From assembly GCF_000003195.3 (NCBI RefSeq), contig NC_012871.2:5567997-5631996 (forward strand): a DNA stretch of 64,000 bases, in the 5' to 3' direction. The translations under genes were made by a program, and so were the position numbers. Of this stretch, positions 11,192-22,237 are shown piece by piece (within the stretch, counting starts at the first letter, position 1; every line of letters begins with the position of its first letter). The stretch comes from Sorghum bicolor (taxonomy: Eukaryota; Streptophyta; Magnoliopsida; Poales; Poaceae). Below the pieces are notes generated by a model, which was given only the letters and a program-made list of their open reading frames with translations, ran no database searches and was not told where the DNA came from.

Positions 11192-12545
11192 TCATGAGTG
11201 CCAGGCACAGATTCTTCTGTTGCCTCTGTTGCCAGTGATCCCGAGCCCCCCCCCTGCGCAGGCGAACCGGACATGGACACCACGCCCGGATCTGCATGAA
11301 TTGGATGTGCTGTACCAGGAAGACCCAAAGGAGCTGAAAAAAAACTGCAGACCAGGAAGACCTTCTGAAGATGAAGCACTAGAATTTTCCTGTGGCACAG
11401 TAGAAGAATCAGGCACATTAGTAGCATTAGTACTGTTGAAGTCATGGCAATTGTCATCCCCTGGATTGCGAAGAGACGGAGGGAGCAAGATAATTTCTTT
11501 TTGAAGAAGAGCACCAGCATTTGAGTGAAGGGCAGCAAAGGGAAAAACAGCTTCATCAAAGACTACATCACGTGATATGTAGATGCGGCCAGTGGATATG
11601 TCAAGGCATTTAAAACCTTTGTGCATGGAACTATAGCCGAGGAAAGCACATTGCGTAGAGCGAAAAGATAATTTGCACGAATTGTATGGTCTAAGATTAG
11701 GCCAACAGGCACAACCAAACACGCGCAGGTTGGAATAGTCAGGCGTCTTACCAAGAAGTCGAATAATAGGAACCTCAAAATTAACGACCTTGCTAGGGAG
11801 AAGATTAATAAGGTATGTAGCAGAAAGGAAAGCTTGATCCCAAAATTTTAAGGGCATAGATGCATTTGCAAGGAGAGCAAGGCCAACCTCTACTATGTGA
11901 CGATGCTTGCGCTCGGCAGCACCGTTTTGTTGATGAGCATGAGGACAAGAGACGCGGTGACTAATACCAATTTTCTTAAAGAAGGAGTTGAGTTTTTCAT
12001 ATTCTCCACCCCAATCAGATTGAATGCATAGAATTTTTCTAGAAAATTTTCGCTCTACTAGTTGCTGAAAGTCTTGGAAAACCTTAAAAACTTCATATTT
12101 GTGTCTAAGAAGATAAATCCAGGTAAATTTGGAGTAGTCACCGGTGAAGCTAACATAGTAGTTATGACGTCCAACAGAGGTAGGAGCAGGTCCCCACACA
12201 TCAGAGTAAATTAACTCAAGAGGAGAACTAGAAATTTTATTAGACACTGGATAGGGAAGCTGACGGCTCTTGGCCCGTTGACACGAATCACAAACTGACT
12301 CCACACTTTTATCACTAGCACACGGCAAACTATTTGAACTGATAATCTTCTGAACTATGGGGATAGCAGGATGACCAAGACTACTATGCCAAAGAGATGT
12401 AGATGGCGTATGGGCAGCAAGAGCTTCTGGATTCGGCCTCTGTCCTTGGGAAGACGTTCCAAATGAAAGAGGATAGAGGCCACCTTGACATCTACCGCGG
12501 TACAGGATCTTCTTCGTGTCCTTGTCCTTGATAACAAAAAAAAAT
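11192..12545 (-). pseudogene. Copia integrase region, frameshifted at both ends
   Basis: Contains the GAG-pre-integrase/HHCC region (LWHSSLGHP, then CDSCQRAKS), the catalytic core with an Asp in IYSDVWGP, one in IQSDWGGEY, the Glu in QQNGAAERKHRH, and the conserved LRVFGCACWP. The frame enters by a shift in a nine-A run at 12537-12545 and leaves by another at an A run near 11337. Downstream, a Ser/Pro-rich linker in a different frame (about 11330-11040) leads to RT. The normal role is insertion of the cDNA. Confidence 0.88.
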
Positions 12546-12996
12546 CCGGATGAAATTCAAGATAGGCATTATTATCTTTGGCCAATTTATGAACGGAAGC
12601 GAGACTCTTGGTTGCATTTGGAACATGAAGAATTTTATTGAGAAAAAGACTGTTGGTAGGGGTATGAACAATTGTATGACCAACATTACTAATTTGCATA
12701 CCTGTACCGTTAGCAGTATGGACTTGATCACTCCCATTATACCGATCTCGGACTGAGAGTTTTTCCAATTCGCCAGTCACATGATTTGTAGCCCCACTAT
12801 CAGCATACCAATTCGTGTCAATACCATAAGCTGTAGAAGGCCTGCCACGGTATTGATCATCTTCTTCGTAGCGGAAGTAGCACTGCTTGGCTTCATGATT
12901 ATCCTTCCTACAAATTTGACACGGCTGTTTCTAGTTGCTTTGCTGATTTTTGCCTTGTTTGCTGAAGTTCTGATTGCTCTGTCCTGGACGCCCTAG
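12546..12996 (-). pseudogene. Copia zinc knuckle and aspartic protease region
   Basis: Reads a CCHC knuckle (CQICRKDNHEAKQC) followed by the protease active-site block WYADSGATNHVT. The frame runs on to a homopolymer shift at 12545. A stop separates it from gag upstream. Confidence 0.8.
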
Positions 12997-13002
12997 ATTG
13001 GA

Positions 13003-13746
13003 TCAGCCGCCACCACGACGGCCTCCAGAGCGCCCACGGTTCCCACGTCCTCGGGATGCCACATTGGCCGAGGACTGGTGTTGTTCTGCTCCTTGATACA
13101 TCTCCAGCCGAAGGTCATATTCCATCAGAAGGGAATAAATTTCAGAGAGCAAGAGATCTCCTGAACGACCCATCATAGAGGACACAAAAGGATGATAATC
13201 AAAATCTAATTCATTAAGCATATGAGCAACAACCTCATCATCATTAATGGTGACGCCGGCTGAAGCAAGTTCGTCTTTGATGTTCTGAATTTTGTTGAAG
13301 TATTCCACCGTTGTGAGGTTTCCCTTCTTGACGGTGGCCAATTGCATGCGCAGATTAGTAACCCGCGCTCTTGATTGTGCTGCAAACATGACCCCTAGTG
13401 CCTTCCATGCTTGGGCAGAGGTCGTTGCAGTCGTAATTCCGGCTAGGACCTCCTTGGAGACCGAGTTAACCAGATAGCCAAGTAGCTACTGATCTTTTTC
13501 AACCCATGAGTCATGCTCCGGATTGGGAATCTTCTTTTTCTTCCCGTCGACATCAGCTTCTAGTTCCTGCGGCGGTTCAGGTGTGGTACCTTCCAAGATG
13601 CCTAGCGCCTTGGCACCACGAACAGCCGGGAGGAACTGGGTCTTCCATAGAACGAAGTTGTTCCGGGTCAGTTTGTCCGACACCGGGTGTCCGAAGGCTG
13701 ATCTTGCGTCATGATGCGAGGAGGACGACGCCATCTTGACTGCCAC
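13003..13746 (-). pseudogene. Copia gag region with an in-frame stop
   Basis: Starts at an ATG at 13746, 136 bp inside the primer-binding site. The first 86 residues include NNFVLWKTQFLPAVRG and end at a TAG near 13485. The same frame continues with LLGYLVNSVSKE, then the long gag block LRMQLATVKKGNLTTVEYF and a Gly/Arg-rich tail. Gag proteins form the particle in which reverse transcription occurs. Confidence 0.85.
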
Positions 13747-13881
13747 AGGAAGACCGTCACGATCAGCGGTCGTAGGTCTTCACGTCGCGAGGAGGGGCGT
13801 CACGATCGCAGAGCATCGCGGCCCTCTTGTTGCGATAGGATGTTGACGAGATTTATTTGTGGATCTGTTTCATGAAGAGGA

Positions 13882-13894
13882 GGCTCTGATACCA
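13882..13894 (-). other. Primer-binding site, initiator tRNA-Met
   Basis: On the minus strand reads TGGTATCAGAGCC right after the 5' LTR, the standard plant copia site complementary to the 3' end of initiator tRNA-Met. Confidence 0.92.
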
Positions 13895-14100
13895 TGAAAG
13901 AATATGGAGTAACTATGGTTGCCTAACTTGGCTCACCATAGGGTCCGTGTTTATATAGAACCAATGTTACAGATATAGGTGATTTAGGCTAAGACTCCTG
14001 AATTAGAAATTACAAAGGTTCTATGTTTAACTATCCTAATATAGGAGTCCTTGCCGCACCAACCAAAGGTTTATCTCGTGTACAATTATATCTCCTAACA
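13895..14100 (-). repeat. 5' LTR of the copia element (206 bp)
   Basis: Partner of the repeat at 9170. Same termini, one base difference (GGACTCC versus AGACTCC) and a single copy of the 23-bp segment that is doubled in the other LTR. Confidence 0.93.
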
Positions 14101-14409
14101 CCACTCACGGAGCTGTCAGTTTGGGTTCTTGAGGACTATGATACACAAGAATGGATCCTGAAGCACAATATGAGCTCTTTGCAGTTCTTGGGACTACTGA
14201 GTCGCCCAGTCGATGACTTTGATATTCTGGCCATTCATCCATATCACAATTTGATAATCCTTGTTCAGCACTGGAACCAGAAACTTGTATCATATAACAT
14301 GGATAGTAAGGAACTGCGTGCTCTCCGCACTCTAGGAAAGGGCTATCGGATCCTTACCCCATATGTTCCCTGTTTCATGGAGTCAGCGGTTCTTACCACC
14401 AAGGATTGA
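14101..14409 (+). pseudogene. F-box protein, C-terminal associated-domain remnant
   Basis: The frame after the retrotransposon reads LTELSVWVLEDYDTQEWILK, then DDFDILAIHPYHNLIILVQ, LVSYNMDSKELRAL and YVPCFMESAV before a stop at 14407-14409. Grass F-box proteins with an F-box-associated domain share this layout (Ser-[VLI]-Trp-[VIL]-Leu-Glu-Asp, an 'IHP..N' strand, a closing 'PYVP.FMESL'). The N-terminal F-box is not seen on the other side of the insertion, so this is either a gene cut by the element or an older fragment that received it. F-box proteins select targets for SCF ubiquitin ligases. Confidence 0.7.
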
Positions 14410-14632
14410 GGCTGTTGCTTGTGGGGACTTCTCTGAATATTCAGCAAGAGCTTAATTTTCCATGTATGGGACAACTAGCAGTGTGGGTAAACTACTAGAA
14501 TTAGGTGGTGCAAAGTTGGATAAATCTATTATATATCTTTAGGTGATCTATTCTGCTGGTGCTTTAATGTACCCCTGTTGTAATGCTGCGAAAAAGCTGG
14601 TTACGAGACAGCACGCTGGTTACCATCACATA

Positions 14633-15175
14633 TGTTAGTTATTAATTTAGTTAATGCATAAAGCCATGAACTAGTTCGAGCTGCCCAATGCATCCAAGTT
14701 ATGAGTTTTAGATGCTACCCTTTGTGTTTCCATATTGATGTCTCCATCTTTTATATGTGCTTCCTTTTTCTTGGTCATACTAGCGACTTAGCGAGCAATT
14801 ACTGACTAATTTTGTGTTTCCTAGAGGTTGTATATGTTTATTTATGCTGGAAAATGCATTTATCTTCCATATGTAGCGAGGTCATGTCTCAGAAATGTTT
14901 GAACTGAGAGCTCTGTCACATTAAGCTCAAAGGTTGTCTAAGCGCTGTGATTGATTGTTCGCTGGTCTGAAAAGTCAAGGCTGAAATTACTGTTGGCTGA
15001 TTTATTGTGAGAGAAAAACACTGCTGGCTGACAGAAAAAGTACGGCTGATTTTTCTTTCTTCTGTTCTGTACATGTGAAGAAATGAGAACACTTTGAAAT
15101 TGGAAGCTTACACTAACATCAACAGCTAGAACCAAAATATTTTCTTGTTTATGTTGCTGAACAATAACTTGAATA
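14633..15175 (+). repeat. Duplicated segment, copy 1
   Basis: Shares with 16.69-17.27 kb, in the same order, TTAGTTAATGCATAAAGCCA, GAGCTGCCCAA, CCTTTGTGTTTCCA, GTCACATTAAGCTCAAAG and an ATGT(G/A)AAGAAATGA block. Noncoding, with indels between copies. Confidence 0.75.
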
Positions 15176-16537
15176 GTCTGTGAGCTTGCTTGTAGACACT
15201 AATTGCTTTGATCTACTTTAGCACTTACCAGTGCTATAGAGATGACGGTTTTGTTTTTTTCCATTTAAAGGATATGAAATGGTTGCCAAGTTCCATATTA
15301 ATATTAAACTGAGTGTTCAACAATGGCCTAACAATGCTCAGTCCCTAGAACCAAAAGTTTGACAAAATGCAGAAAGTGAATCAAAACACCTCCAGTGTCT
15401 TTTTGTTTTGTTTAGCATAGGTCTCAGTGTTCCAGGCCTTCAAGCTTCACAGCTTGCACATAAATAATAAATCTCTCATATATACAAAGATATCTTGGAT
15501 TTCGAGGAGACAAGCTTCCATCAGGTGCTTCAAACATTTTTGCAAGGGGCAGAGTTCCAACTGGATTCACGTGAAAGAATTGTATGGGGCTTGGCAGCTT
15601 CCACGTAAAAAGGTAATTCACCCTCCAGAAGTACGAAATCGGTTCAACCTGATGCTATTCCTACATTTCCATAAAACCTAAAGAGCAACCATATTAATAG
15701 TTAGCTATAGCCTTTTTTTTACATTAATCAATAACTGAGCACATTGGTCAGTTCACTGGTCAGTTCACCAAGGTCTTTACTTGGAACTTGCTGGAGCCTG
15801 TCAAGACCTTTGTACTCCTTGAAACCTTCAAAACAGTCTCTAATTCACATTCAAAATAACCAAGAATGTATGAATTTATTTATGCTGGAGGTAACCTCTC
15901 CCTCTGAAGCAAACTTGAACAGTCTGAGATTTTATATGTAGAATCAGTTGTCCTATGGACATGCCGCATCTTATATTCCTGTAATAGCATCAGTTGTGCT
16001 CTCCAAGAGGTATGATCTTGGACCAGCCTGGTGCTTAGAGACAGCTATTTTGCATTTCCTTAATACTCGAAGAACAATTGTGTAAGTAGTTAGCTATAGC
16101 CTGGTGCTTAGAGAGCTATTTTGCATTTCCATAATAAATTCTATCTGTCTTGAAGTGACAGTCCAATAGTCTTTTCGTTCTGTTTAGCAGAAGTCTTCAG
16201 TTTTCCAGGCCTTGGGCCTTTTTTCAGTGGCTGCCCCTGAATCGACACTCTTCTTCCATGTCCAGGTTTCTCTCATCTGAACTTTGACTATCAGAGGATC
16301 TTGTACCAATTACTTGGGCAGTTGGGCTATGTTTTGTAAGTCCTAGATACACCCCTAAAGCAATCTCCCCATGCAAACATGTATGTACCTGTGTAGTTCT
16401 CTTTCAAACAAGTATTCCCCAAATCAATTTATTGTGTTGCTTCAGATGAAGCAAAAGCCTTGAGTGTACCTGTACAATCTTTGATCCATCACAACATTTA
16501 GAACTACAGTTGCTGCTCTGTTCACCAGTACTCCCTC

Positions 16538-16680
16538 CGTTCCTAATGTAGGTTGTATTAGTCGTGTCCTATGTCAAACTAGTATGTATTGACCAAATTG
16601 TAGAAGAATGGATCAACATCTATCACATCAAAGTAATTTTACTGGATCAAACTTCATTTATTTGGTTTTGCAAATGTCTA
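16538..16680. mobile_element. Stowaway-type MITE, truncated
   Basis: Begins with the Stowaway end ACTCCCTCCGTTCC. No matching inverted end appears before the duplicated segment at 16.69 kb. Confidence 0.55.
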
Positions 16681-16688
16681 CACATACG

Positions 16689-17265
16689 CTAGTTATTTAG
16701 TTAATGCATAAAGCCATGAACTAGATCGAGCTGCCCAACACATCCAAGTTGTCAGTTATGAGTTTGAAACCCTTTGTGTTTCCAGAATGATGATTCCATC
16801 TTATATAAGTGACCTCCTTTTTCTCAGCCTTTATTAGCGAGCAACTACTGACTGAATTTGTATTTCTCGGTACTGTGTATGTTTATTTTTTTTATCTTTA
16901 ACATGTAGCAGAGGTCATGTCTCAGATATGTTTGAACTGAGAGCTTTGTCACATTAAGCTCAAAGATTGTCTAATCGTCGAGATTTGGTTGTTGCTGCTT
17001 GTTACTTGCACTTGCTTTGGCCGTCGTGCAGATGCTGAATCATGAATGTATTCTCCTCGGCTAGAGGCTAGAGCCAATAACTCCTTATTACAACCAGTGA
17101 AGCTGAGATAGTGTTTTTACATAGCATAAGTCTACAATTATAAGCGAACCGTAGAATTTTCTTTTTTCTGTTCTGTGGATGTAAAGAAATGAAAAAAAAG
17201 TATAATATATTCCATATAATGTTTCTCTACTTATTCCGTCTTGCAATTGTACAATAACTTTGACA
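16689..17265 (+). repeat. Duplicated segment, copy 2
   Basis: Same-orientation partner of 14633-15175, about 2.05 kb downstream. Confidence 0.75.
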
Positions 17266-17889
17266 ATTGTGTCAGGAGCAGACACAAGAGGAAGCTGGAG
17301 ATTGCTAACAGTCTGAAGAATACTGTTCACGAACCGGCAACGAGTGCTGACGGCGCGAATGTGGGGGTAAGGCGGTTTGGTTGTTGATGCGCTGTAGGTG
17401 TTGAGGTGTTTGGAAGGAATCTTGTAACAGCGCATTCGTGCGTGAACTTTGAACATTCTGTTCTCTGAAAACTCTGTCCCTGGCTAGACTCTATCCGACT
17501 CCTGTGTGCTTCTTCTTCTTCATTCTGTTGCGAATTCTTCAAGGTATCCGTCTGATCCTCAGTAGGATGGCCACAGATTGTTCTGACGCTGAAGAAGGAA
17601 AAAGAACTAGAAGCATTATCCATCAAATCTCCCATACCCGGCAGCGTGACCGCGAGAAGTAGTACCGGTCCAGCAGGCATCAGCAGCCGAGAGGTAGATC
17701 CACCAGGCATATGCAACGGTGGGTCGGTCGGTCTTCACGAGCGCGCTGCGTGGGCGCCGCGGCGGGGAGATGAGAAAGGCAATGCAACGGCTCTCCGCCG
17801 TCCAAGCAAGCGGAGGTACGGCGACAAGCCGACAAGGAGGGATGGGCGCACCGCATAGTAGATACATGTACGACAATCTATACCAACTC

Positions 17890-18380
17890 AAAGTTTGTTA
17901 GTGTGCTCGACTTGTAGTTGGCTAGCTCAGTTCGGCTTGACTTGTTATTATAATAATCGAGTCCAGTTAAGATTTTACTCATTAGTTATAACGAATTAGC
18001 TCATGAGCCGCTCGCGAATCAAATAAGCTATAATTTTAGATAAAAAAAATCATCATATCTTATATTAGTTTTGTATTATTTTATATCTTACACTTTATAA
18101 ATGATTGATATGTTAGCTCATATAAATATTTTGTTCAATTTAAAACTATTAGATATATTATTTTTATATTATTACTATTTTTATGCTTTAGATAAGTGTA
18201 AATATTATAGTTTGTGTATTTTTTATAATTGGCTCGTGCGTTTAACGAGTCAGCTCGAGCTCGTAACGAGCCAAGCTGAGTTAGCTTTCTGGCTCGTTAA
18301 GATAACGAGACGAGCCGAACTAACTCGTTATCTTAATGAGCCATAATGAGTAGAGCCGAACTAGCTCGTTATCCAGCCTT
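17890..18380. repeat. GAGC/CTCGTTA-rich inverted-repeat DNA
   Basis: Many copies of GCTCGTTA and its complement TAACGAGC in both directions, around an AT-rich middle. This style is common in non-autonomous grass DNA elements. Termini were not resolved. Confidence 0.45.
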
Positions 18381-18381
18381 A

Positions 18382-18841
18382 GGCCTTATTTAGTTTCAAA
18401 ATTTTATGCAAAACAGATTTGAAAAATATTGTTCAATCATGGACTAATTAAGTTCAAAATATTCGTCTCACAATTAAATTACAGCTAAAATTGTGCAACT
18501 AGTTATTATTTTTATCTATATTTAATGCTTCATGCATACATCGCAAGATCCGATTCGACGAGAAATCTATTTTTTTTTTTTACAAAGTTTTTTGAGAACT
18601 AGTTCACCCTAAAAACAAAAAAAACTTTTCAAGATTCCCCGTCACATCGAATCTTGCGGCATATGCATGGGTCATTAAATATAGTCGAAAACAAAAAAAA
18701 ACTAATTACACAATTTGTATGTAAATCACGAGATGAATCTTTTAAGCCAAGTTAGTCTATGATTGGACAATAACTATCAAATAAAAACGAAAGTGCTACG
18801 GTACTCCAAACCTAAATTTTTTTTGGGAAGTAAACAAGGCC
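18382..18841. mobile_element. Two GGCCTTGTTTAG-family MITEs, head to head
   Basis: A forward copy (18382 to about 18600, opening GGCCTTATTTAGTTT) runs directly into a reversed copy (about 18606-18841, closing AAGTAAACAAGGCC). Shared internal words are CAATCATGGACTAA, GAGATGAATCTTTTAAGCC and the gene-like GCAAGATCCGATTCGACG. Confidence 0.7.
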
Positions 18842-19399
18842 TACTCCTCGTCGGCCACGTGGAGTGGAGCCCTATTTCCATTTCATAAATACTCGTATAC
18901 TCCTCTATTCTATATAGAGAATTTGTAATCGAGCAGAACTTGCAGTATCGAAGCAGGGAATATGCCGTTGTACCACATCTGGCCGGTTCACGGGCAGGCA
19001 AGAGGCAGCACCAGCAGGAGTTGGAAGAAACGGTCACTGCCCTGACCACCGCGCCCGTTCGCCTGCGGTCCCAGACGCAATCGGACGGCACGGGCGAGTG
19101 GTGGTGCGGCAGTAAACGGTCGTCTCTCTGCCCAGCGCCTCGCATACTTCCCTCGCACGCGCGGGGTCTCTCCGCCGCACACAACCCGCTTTCCTCGAAG
19201 CAAAAATAGAGCCAACGACAAAGCTCGGACGGAGCCTCGTGATTCCAACAGATGCAGCCGTCAGCAAAAGCAGAGTTGTCACGACACGGCCGTCAGCCTC
19301 CTCCCCGCACAGCCGGAACAGTGGCACATGGGCATCCCAAAAGGTTCTCCTGTCCCATATCTCGTCATGCCCCCCAAAAAAATCAGGGCCTCTGACTTT

Positions 19400-19596
19400 G
19401 GCCTTGTTTATAGTTCACTAAAAAAGCTAAAAAGTTTTCAAAATTTTTCATCATATCGAATCTCGCAGCACATGTATAGAGCAATAAATATAGGTAAAAA
19501 CAAAAATTAATTAGTTTATGATTGGACAGTATTTACCAAATAAAAACGAAAGTGCTACAGTGTCCAAAACCAAAAAAAATAGAATTAAACAAGACT
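19400..19596 (-). mobile_element. GGCCTTGTTTAG-family Tourist MITE
   Basis: Reversed copy: opens GGCCTTGTTTATAGTTCAC and closes AAACGAAAGTGCTACAG then TTAAACAAGAC. It lacks the ATTACACAGTTTG segment of full copies, so it carries an internal deletion. Confidence 0.75.
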
Positions 19597-19972
19597 TGTT
19601 TAGTTAGAAAAAATGTTTTATTTTCGTTACTATAAGTATTAATTTGGTGTTATAAATCTTAGTTTTTTTTTAAAAAAATCGGTTAAAGTTTTAAATGTTG
19701 ACTTAGAATAACTCTAGAATTTAAAGTTTTGAGAACCGAGGGAGTATACTGTGGAAGATCTTGTACGGAGGAGTATGGTTTCTTCGTACAATATCTTATG
19801 CTTATGCTTTGGGATTTGTTAATAGTTTGATGCACCGTAAGTGCCGTGAGCCAAGGTCAATTTGATGGACGGGTGGAGGTACTGCGGCGGGCCGCCGTGG
19901 CGCCGACCCTACAAAATCCTCCGCCCACCGACCACGCCGTTGCTGGCGAGCACATCATCCGTGCATGGCACT

Positions 19973-20248
19973 TAGGGATGAAAACGGATCGGATACGGAC
20001 GGATATCACTGATATTATATTTGTTTTTATATTTTTGGTCGGATTCGGATTCGAATACGGATAATATCAACCATGTCGGATGAGATATAATTGGATGTCG
20101 ACATCACAAATATACGATTTAAGTATTCGGATACGGATACGGTATCGGATGTTGAATATTCGGACTCGAATACGGACAGATCTAAACCTCTCTAAACGAA
20201 TTCGATCTCAAATACGGTCAGAAAATACCCGTACCGTTTTCATCCCTA
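19973..20248. mobile_element. hAT-type MITE, 276 bp
   Basis: Ends TAGGGATGAAAACGG and CCGTTTTCATCCCTA are perfect inverted repeats. The flanking 8-bp direct repeat ATGGCACT (19965-19972 and 20249-20256) is the size expected for hAT transposition. The interior is rich in GGATACGGAT-like words. Confidence 0.88.
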
Positions 20249-20345
20249 ATGGCACTGCAGGACTGGACCAGCGCCGGCCCATGCTACTGCCTGCAGCTAG
20301 TCTGCTGCACTACCCTCCACCCGGCACGATGACCGGAAAGTAGTA

Positions 20346-20605
20346 CTCCCTCCGTCCTAAATTATAAATCATTCTAAGAATCTTGGAGAGTTAAAGTTTT
20401 TCAAGTTTGACCAAATTTATATAGCAAAATAATAACATTTTTGGTATCAACCAAGTATCATTAGATTCTTTGTTAGTTATATTTTTATAGTGTACCTATT
20501 TTATATCATAAATCTTTATATTTCTCTCTATATTTTTGGTCAAACTTGAAAATGCTTTGACTCTCCAAGATTTTTAGAATGAATTATAATTTGGAACGGA
20601 GGGAG
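20346..20605. mobile_element. Stowaway MITE, 260 bp
   Basis: Ends CTCCCTCCGTCC and GGAACGGAGGGAG flanked by TA at 20344-20345 and 20606-20607. Long palindromic arms include TCAAGTTTGACCAAA and TTTGGTCAAACTTGA. Classic Tc1/mariner-derived Stowaway. Confidence 0.9.
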
Positions 20606-20814
20606 TACGTACTACTGCGCTGTAAACTGTAAAAAAAAAAGTGGTGGCGCGGATGCAACGGTCAGCTCTCCTGGGTCCTCGCACTCGCACGCACGCGGCG
20701 CGGGGACTCTCCGCCGCGGGCCGCGGCGTCGGTCCAAAGACTCCTCCGTCTCGGTCCCAGCATCCAGCGGTACTGAAAGCGACGCCGGCTGCCGGCAAAC
20801 CCAGCCTGCAATGG

Positions 20815-21008
20815 GGGCGCATCGTCAATGAGAGTTTTATGATATAATTTTCAATATATTAATATTTTAGAAATAGTGCATAGGAGTTTTATGGGAATGA
20901 AACTCTCTCTACTCTCATGAAACTTTTATCATCTCTCTTCATTAATATAGCGTCACATCAGCATATTTAATGTACATGAAACTCTAAGAAACCCCTATTG
21001 AGACTGGC
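20815..21008. mobile_element. MITE with GGCCAGTCTCA end
   Basis: Right end GAGACTGGCC followed by TAA. The left end near 20815 carries the weaker inverted match CAATGAGAGTTTTATG. Related to the fragment at 4768. Confidence 0.45.
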
Positions 21009-21073
21009 CTAACAATTGATCCCACCGGACTTCGTCCACCACGAGTTTTAAAGTTCATGTGTCCAAATATTCG

Positions 21074-21309
21074 GGCATTGTTTAGTTCGCAAAATTTTTT
21101 AGTTCGAATACTGTAGCACTTTCGTTTTTATTTGACAAACATTGTCCAATCATGGAGTAGCTAGACTCAAAAGATTCATCTCGCGGTTTACAGGCAAACT
21201 GTGTAATTAGTTTTTATTTTCATCTATATTTAACGCTCCATGCATGTACCGCAAGATTTGATGTGACAGAGAATCTTAAAAAATTTTGAGGTTTTGGGTG
21301 AACAAGGCC
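21074..21309 (+). mobile_element. GGCCTTGTTTAG-family Tourist MITE
   Basis: Opens GGCATTGTTTAGTTCGC, closes GGGTGAACAAGGCC, and holds the family words CTGTAGCACTTTCG, CCAATCATGGAG and GTGTAATTAGTTTTTATTTT. Confidence 0.8.
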
Positions 21310-22050
21310 TCAATATACAGATGGTAAATTTTATCGATATGAACCGAACACAATCTTAATCAGGCAGACTTGTGGGTTGTGAGAAGAATATATGCCGTCG
21401 ATGCCACACGCCAGAATCTGTGGAATCTCCTTTCCAGCATCTTTCATTTCTCTGCTTGCAACAGACGCGGGCTACGGGAATTCAAGATTGTACAGTACTA
21501 CATTTTAGGTCTCATCACGTCATGTTTTGTTTTTCTTTATATCTGTTCCGCCTATTTTTATGCTCGCGGAAAAAAAATATATACAAAAAACCAGAACGAG
21601 AAACAGCATGATGTAGTTCTCACTCGTTTTTTTTTAATCATCCTAGGGGGTGTTTTAGGTGGGATATAAAAGCTTTATTTTATCCTATTTTTATAAATCT
21701 AGGATAAAAGTTTAGTCGTTATGTGTTATGCATTTTTACGATACAAATATTAGTTTAAGAATTTCGAAAGTACTAGGAGAGCTCAAAAGGCTCGTGAGTC
21801 ACCTCAACAAGGCTCCTAAAATGGCACATAGATAACTTAATTTTAGCTTTTTCGATTCACATCTGTATTTGTTCGTTTTTATTTTCGAAAACCTCGTTTT
21901 TTGTTGTGTTCTTATTTTCGATGGTGAAATACGGATGGTTAAAAAAACATTATCGATAAAATTCATGGAACAAAGCAGATACTAGGAGGTAAGAAATGCC
22001 CGGTTCTCGAGAGAGTAAATTAAACAAAAAAATGAAAAACGGAAGGACAA
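21310..22050. other. Intergenic, no gene recognised
   Basis: AT-rich. A motif GGGGGTGTTTTAGGTGGGAT near 21647 may start another unresolved element. Short frames around 21.37-21.67 kb show no domain. Confidence 0.4.
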
Positions 22051-22237
22051 GGCCTTGTTTAGTTCACGAAATGAACAATTTTCGGCCACCGTAGCACTTT
22101 TGTTTGTTTGTGGTAAATATTATCTAATCATGGACTAACTCTGATTTACGGACAGACTATATAATTAGTTTTTATTTTTATTTATATTTAATACTTTATG
22201 CATATGTTGCAAGATTCGATGTGACGGAAAATCGGCC
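22051..22237 (+). mobile_element. GGCCTTGTTTAG-family MITE, shortened
   Basis: Opens GGCCTTGTTTAGTTCACG and ends at ACGGAAAATCGGCC, lacking most of the usual right-hand AT stretch. Confidence 0.75.

Larger units (their letters stand above)
9170..14100 (-). mobile_element. Ty1/copia LTR retrotransposon, 4.9 kb
   Basis: Near-complete element on the minus strand. Both LTRs begin TG and end CA. The flanks carry a 5-bp duplication CCACT (9165-9169 and 14101-14105). The LTRs differ by one substitution and a 23-bp tandem duplication, so the insertion is recent. Next to the 5' LTR is a primer-binding site for initiator tRNA-Met, and next to the 3' LTR a purine tract. Domain order gag, protease, integrase, reverse transcriptase, RNase H defines Ty1/copia. 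Frameshifts and stops break the polyprotein in several places, so it is not autonomous as written. Confidence 0.95.
14410..17890. other. Gene-poor region with a diverged duplication
   Basis: No supported gene. Contains two related segments (separate entries), a smaller related pair near 15.4 and 16.2 kb (both contain TTCCAGGCCTT), and a truncated Stowaway. Confidence 0.5.

Noticed and set aside
17327..17891. Two minus-strand frames of 129 and 91 codons.
   Set aside because: One has a Glu/Ser/Gln-rich stretch that looks faintly coding, but there is no domain, promoter or splice evidence.
18777..19327. GC-rich frames, similar to DNA at 20.63-20.83 kb (CTCTCCGCCGC words).
   Set aside because: The similarity is real but short. 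Both look like decayed promoter or leader fragments rather than genes.
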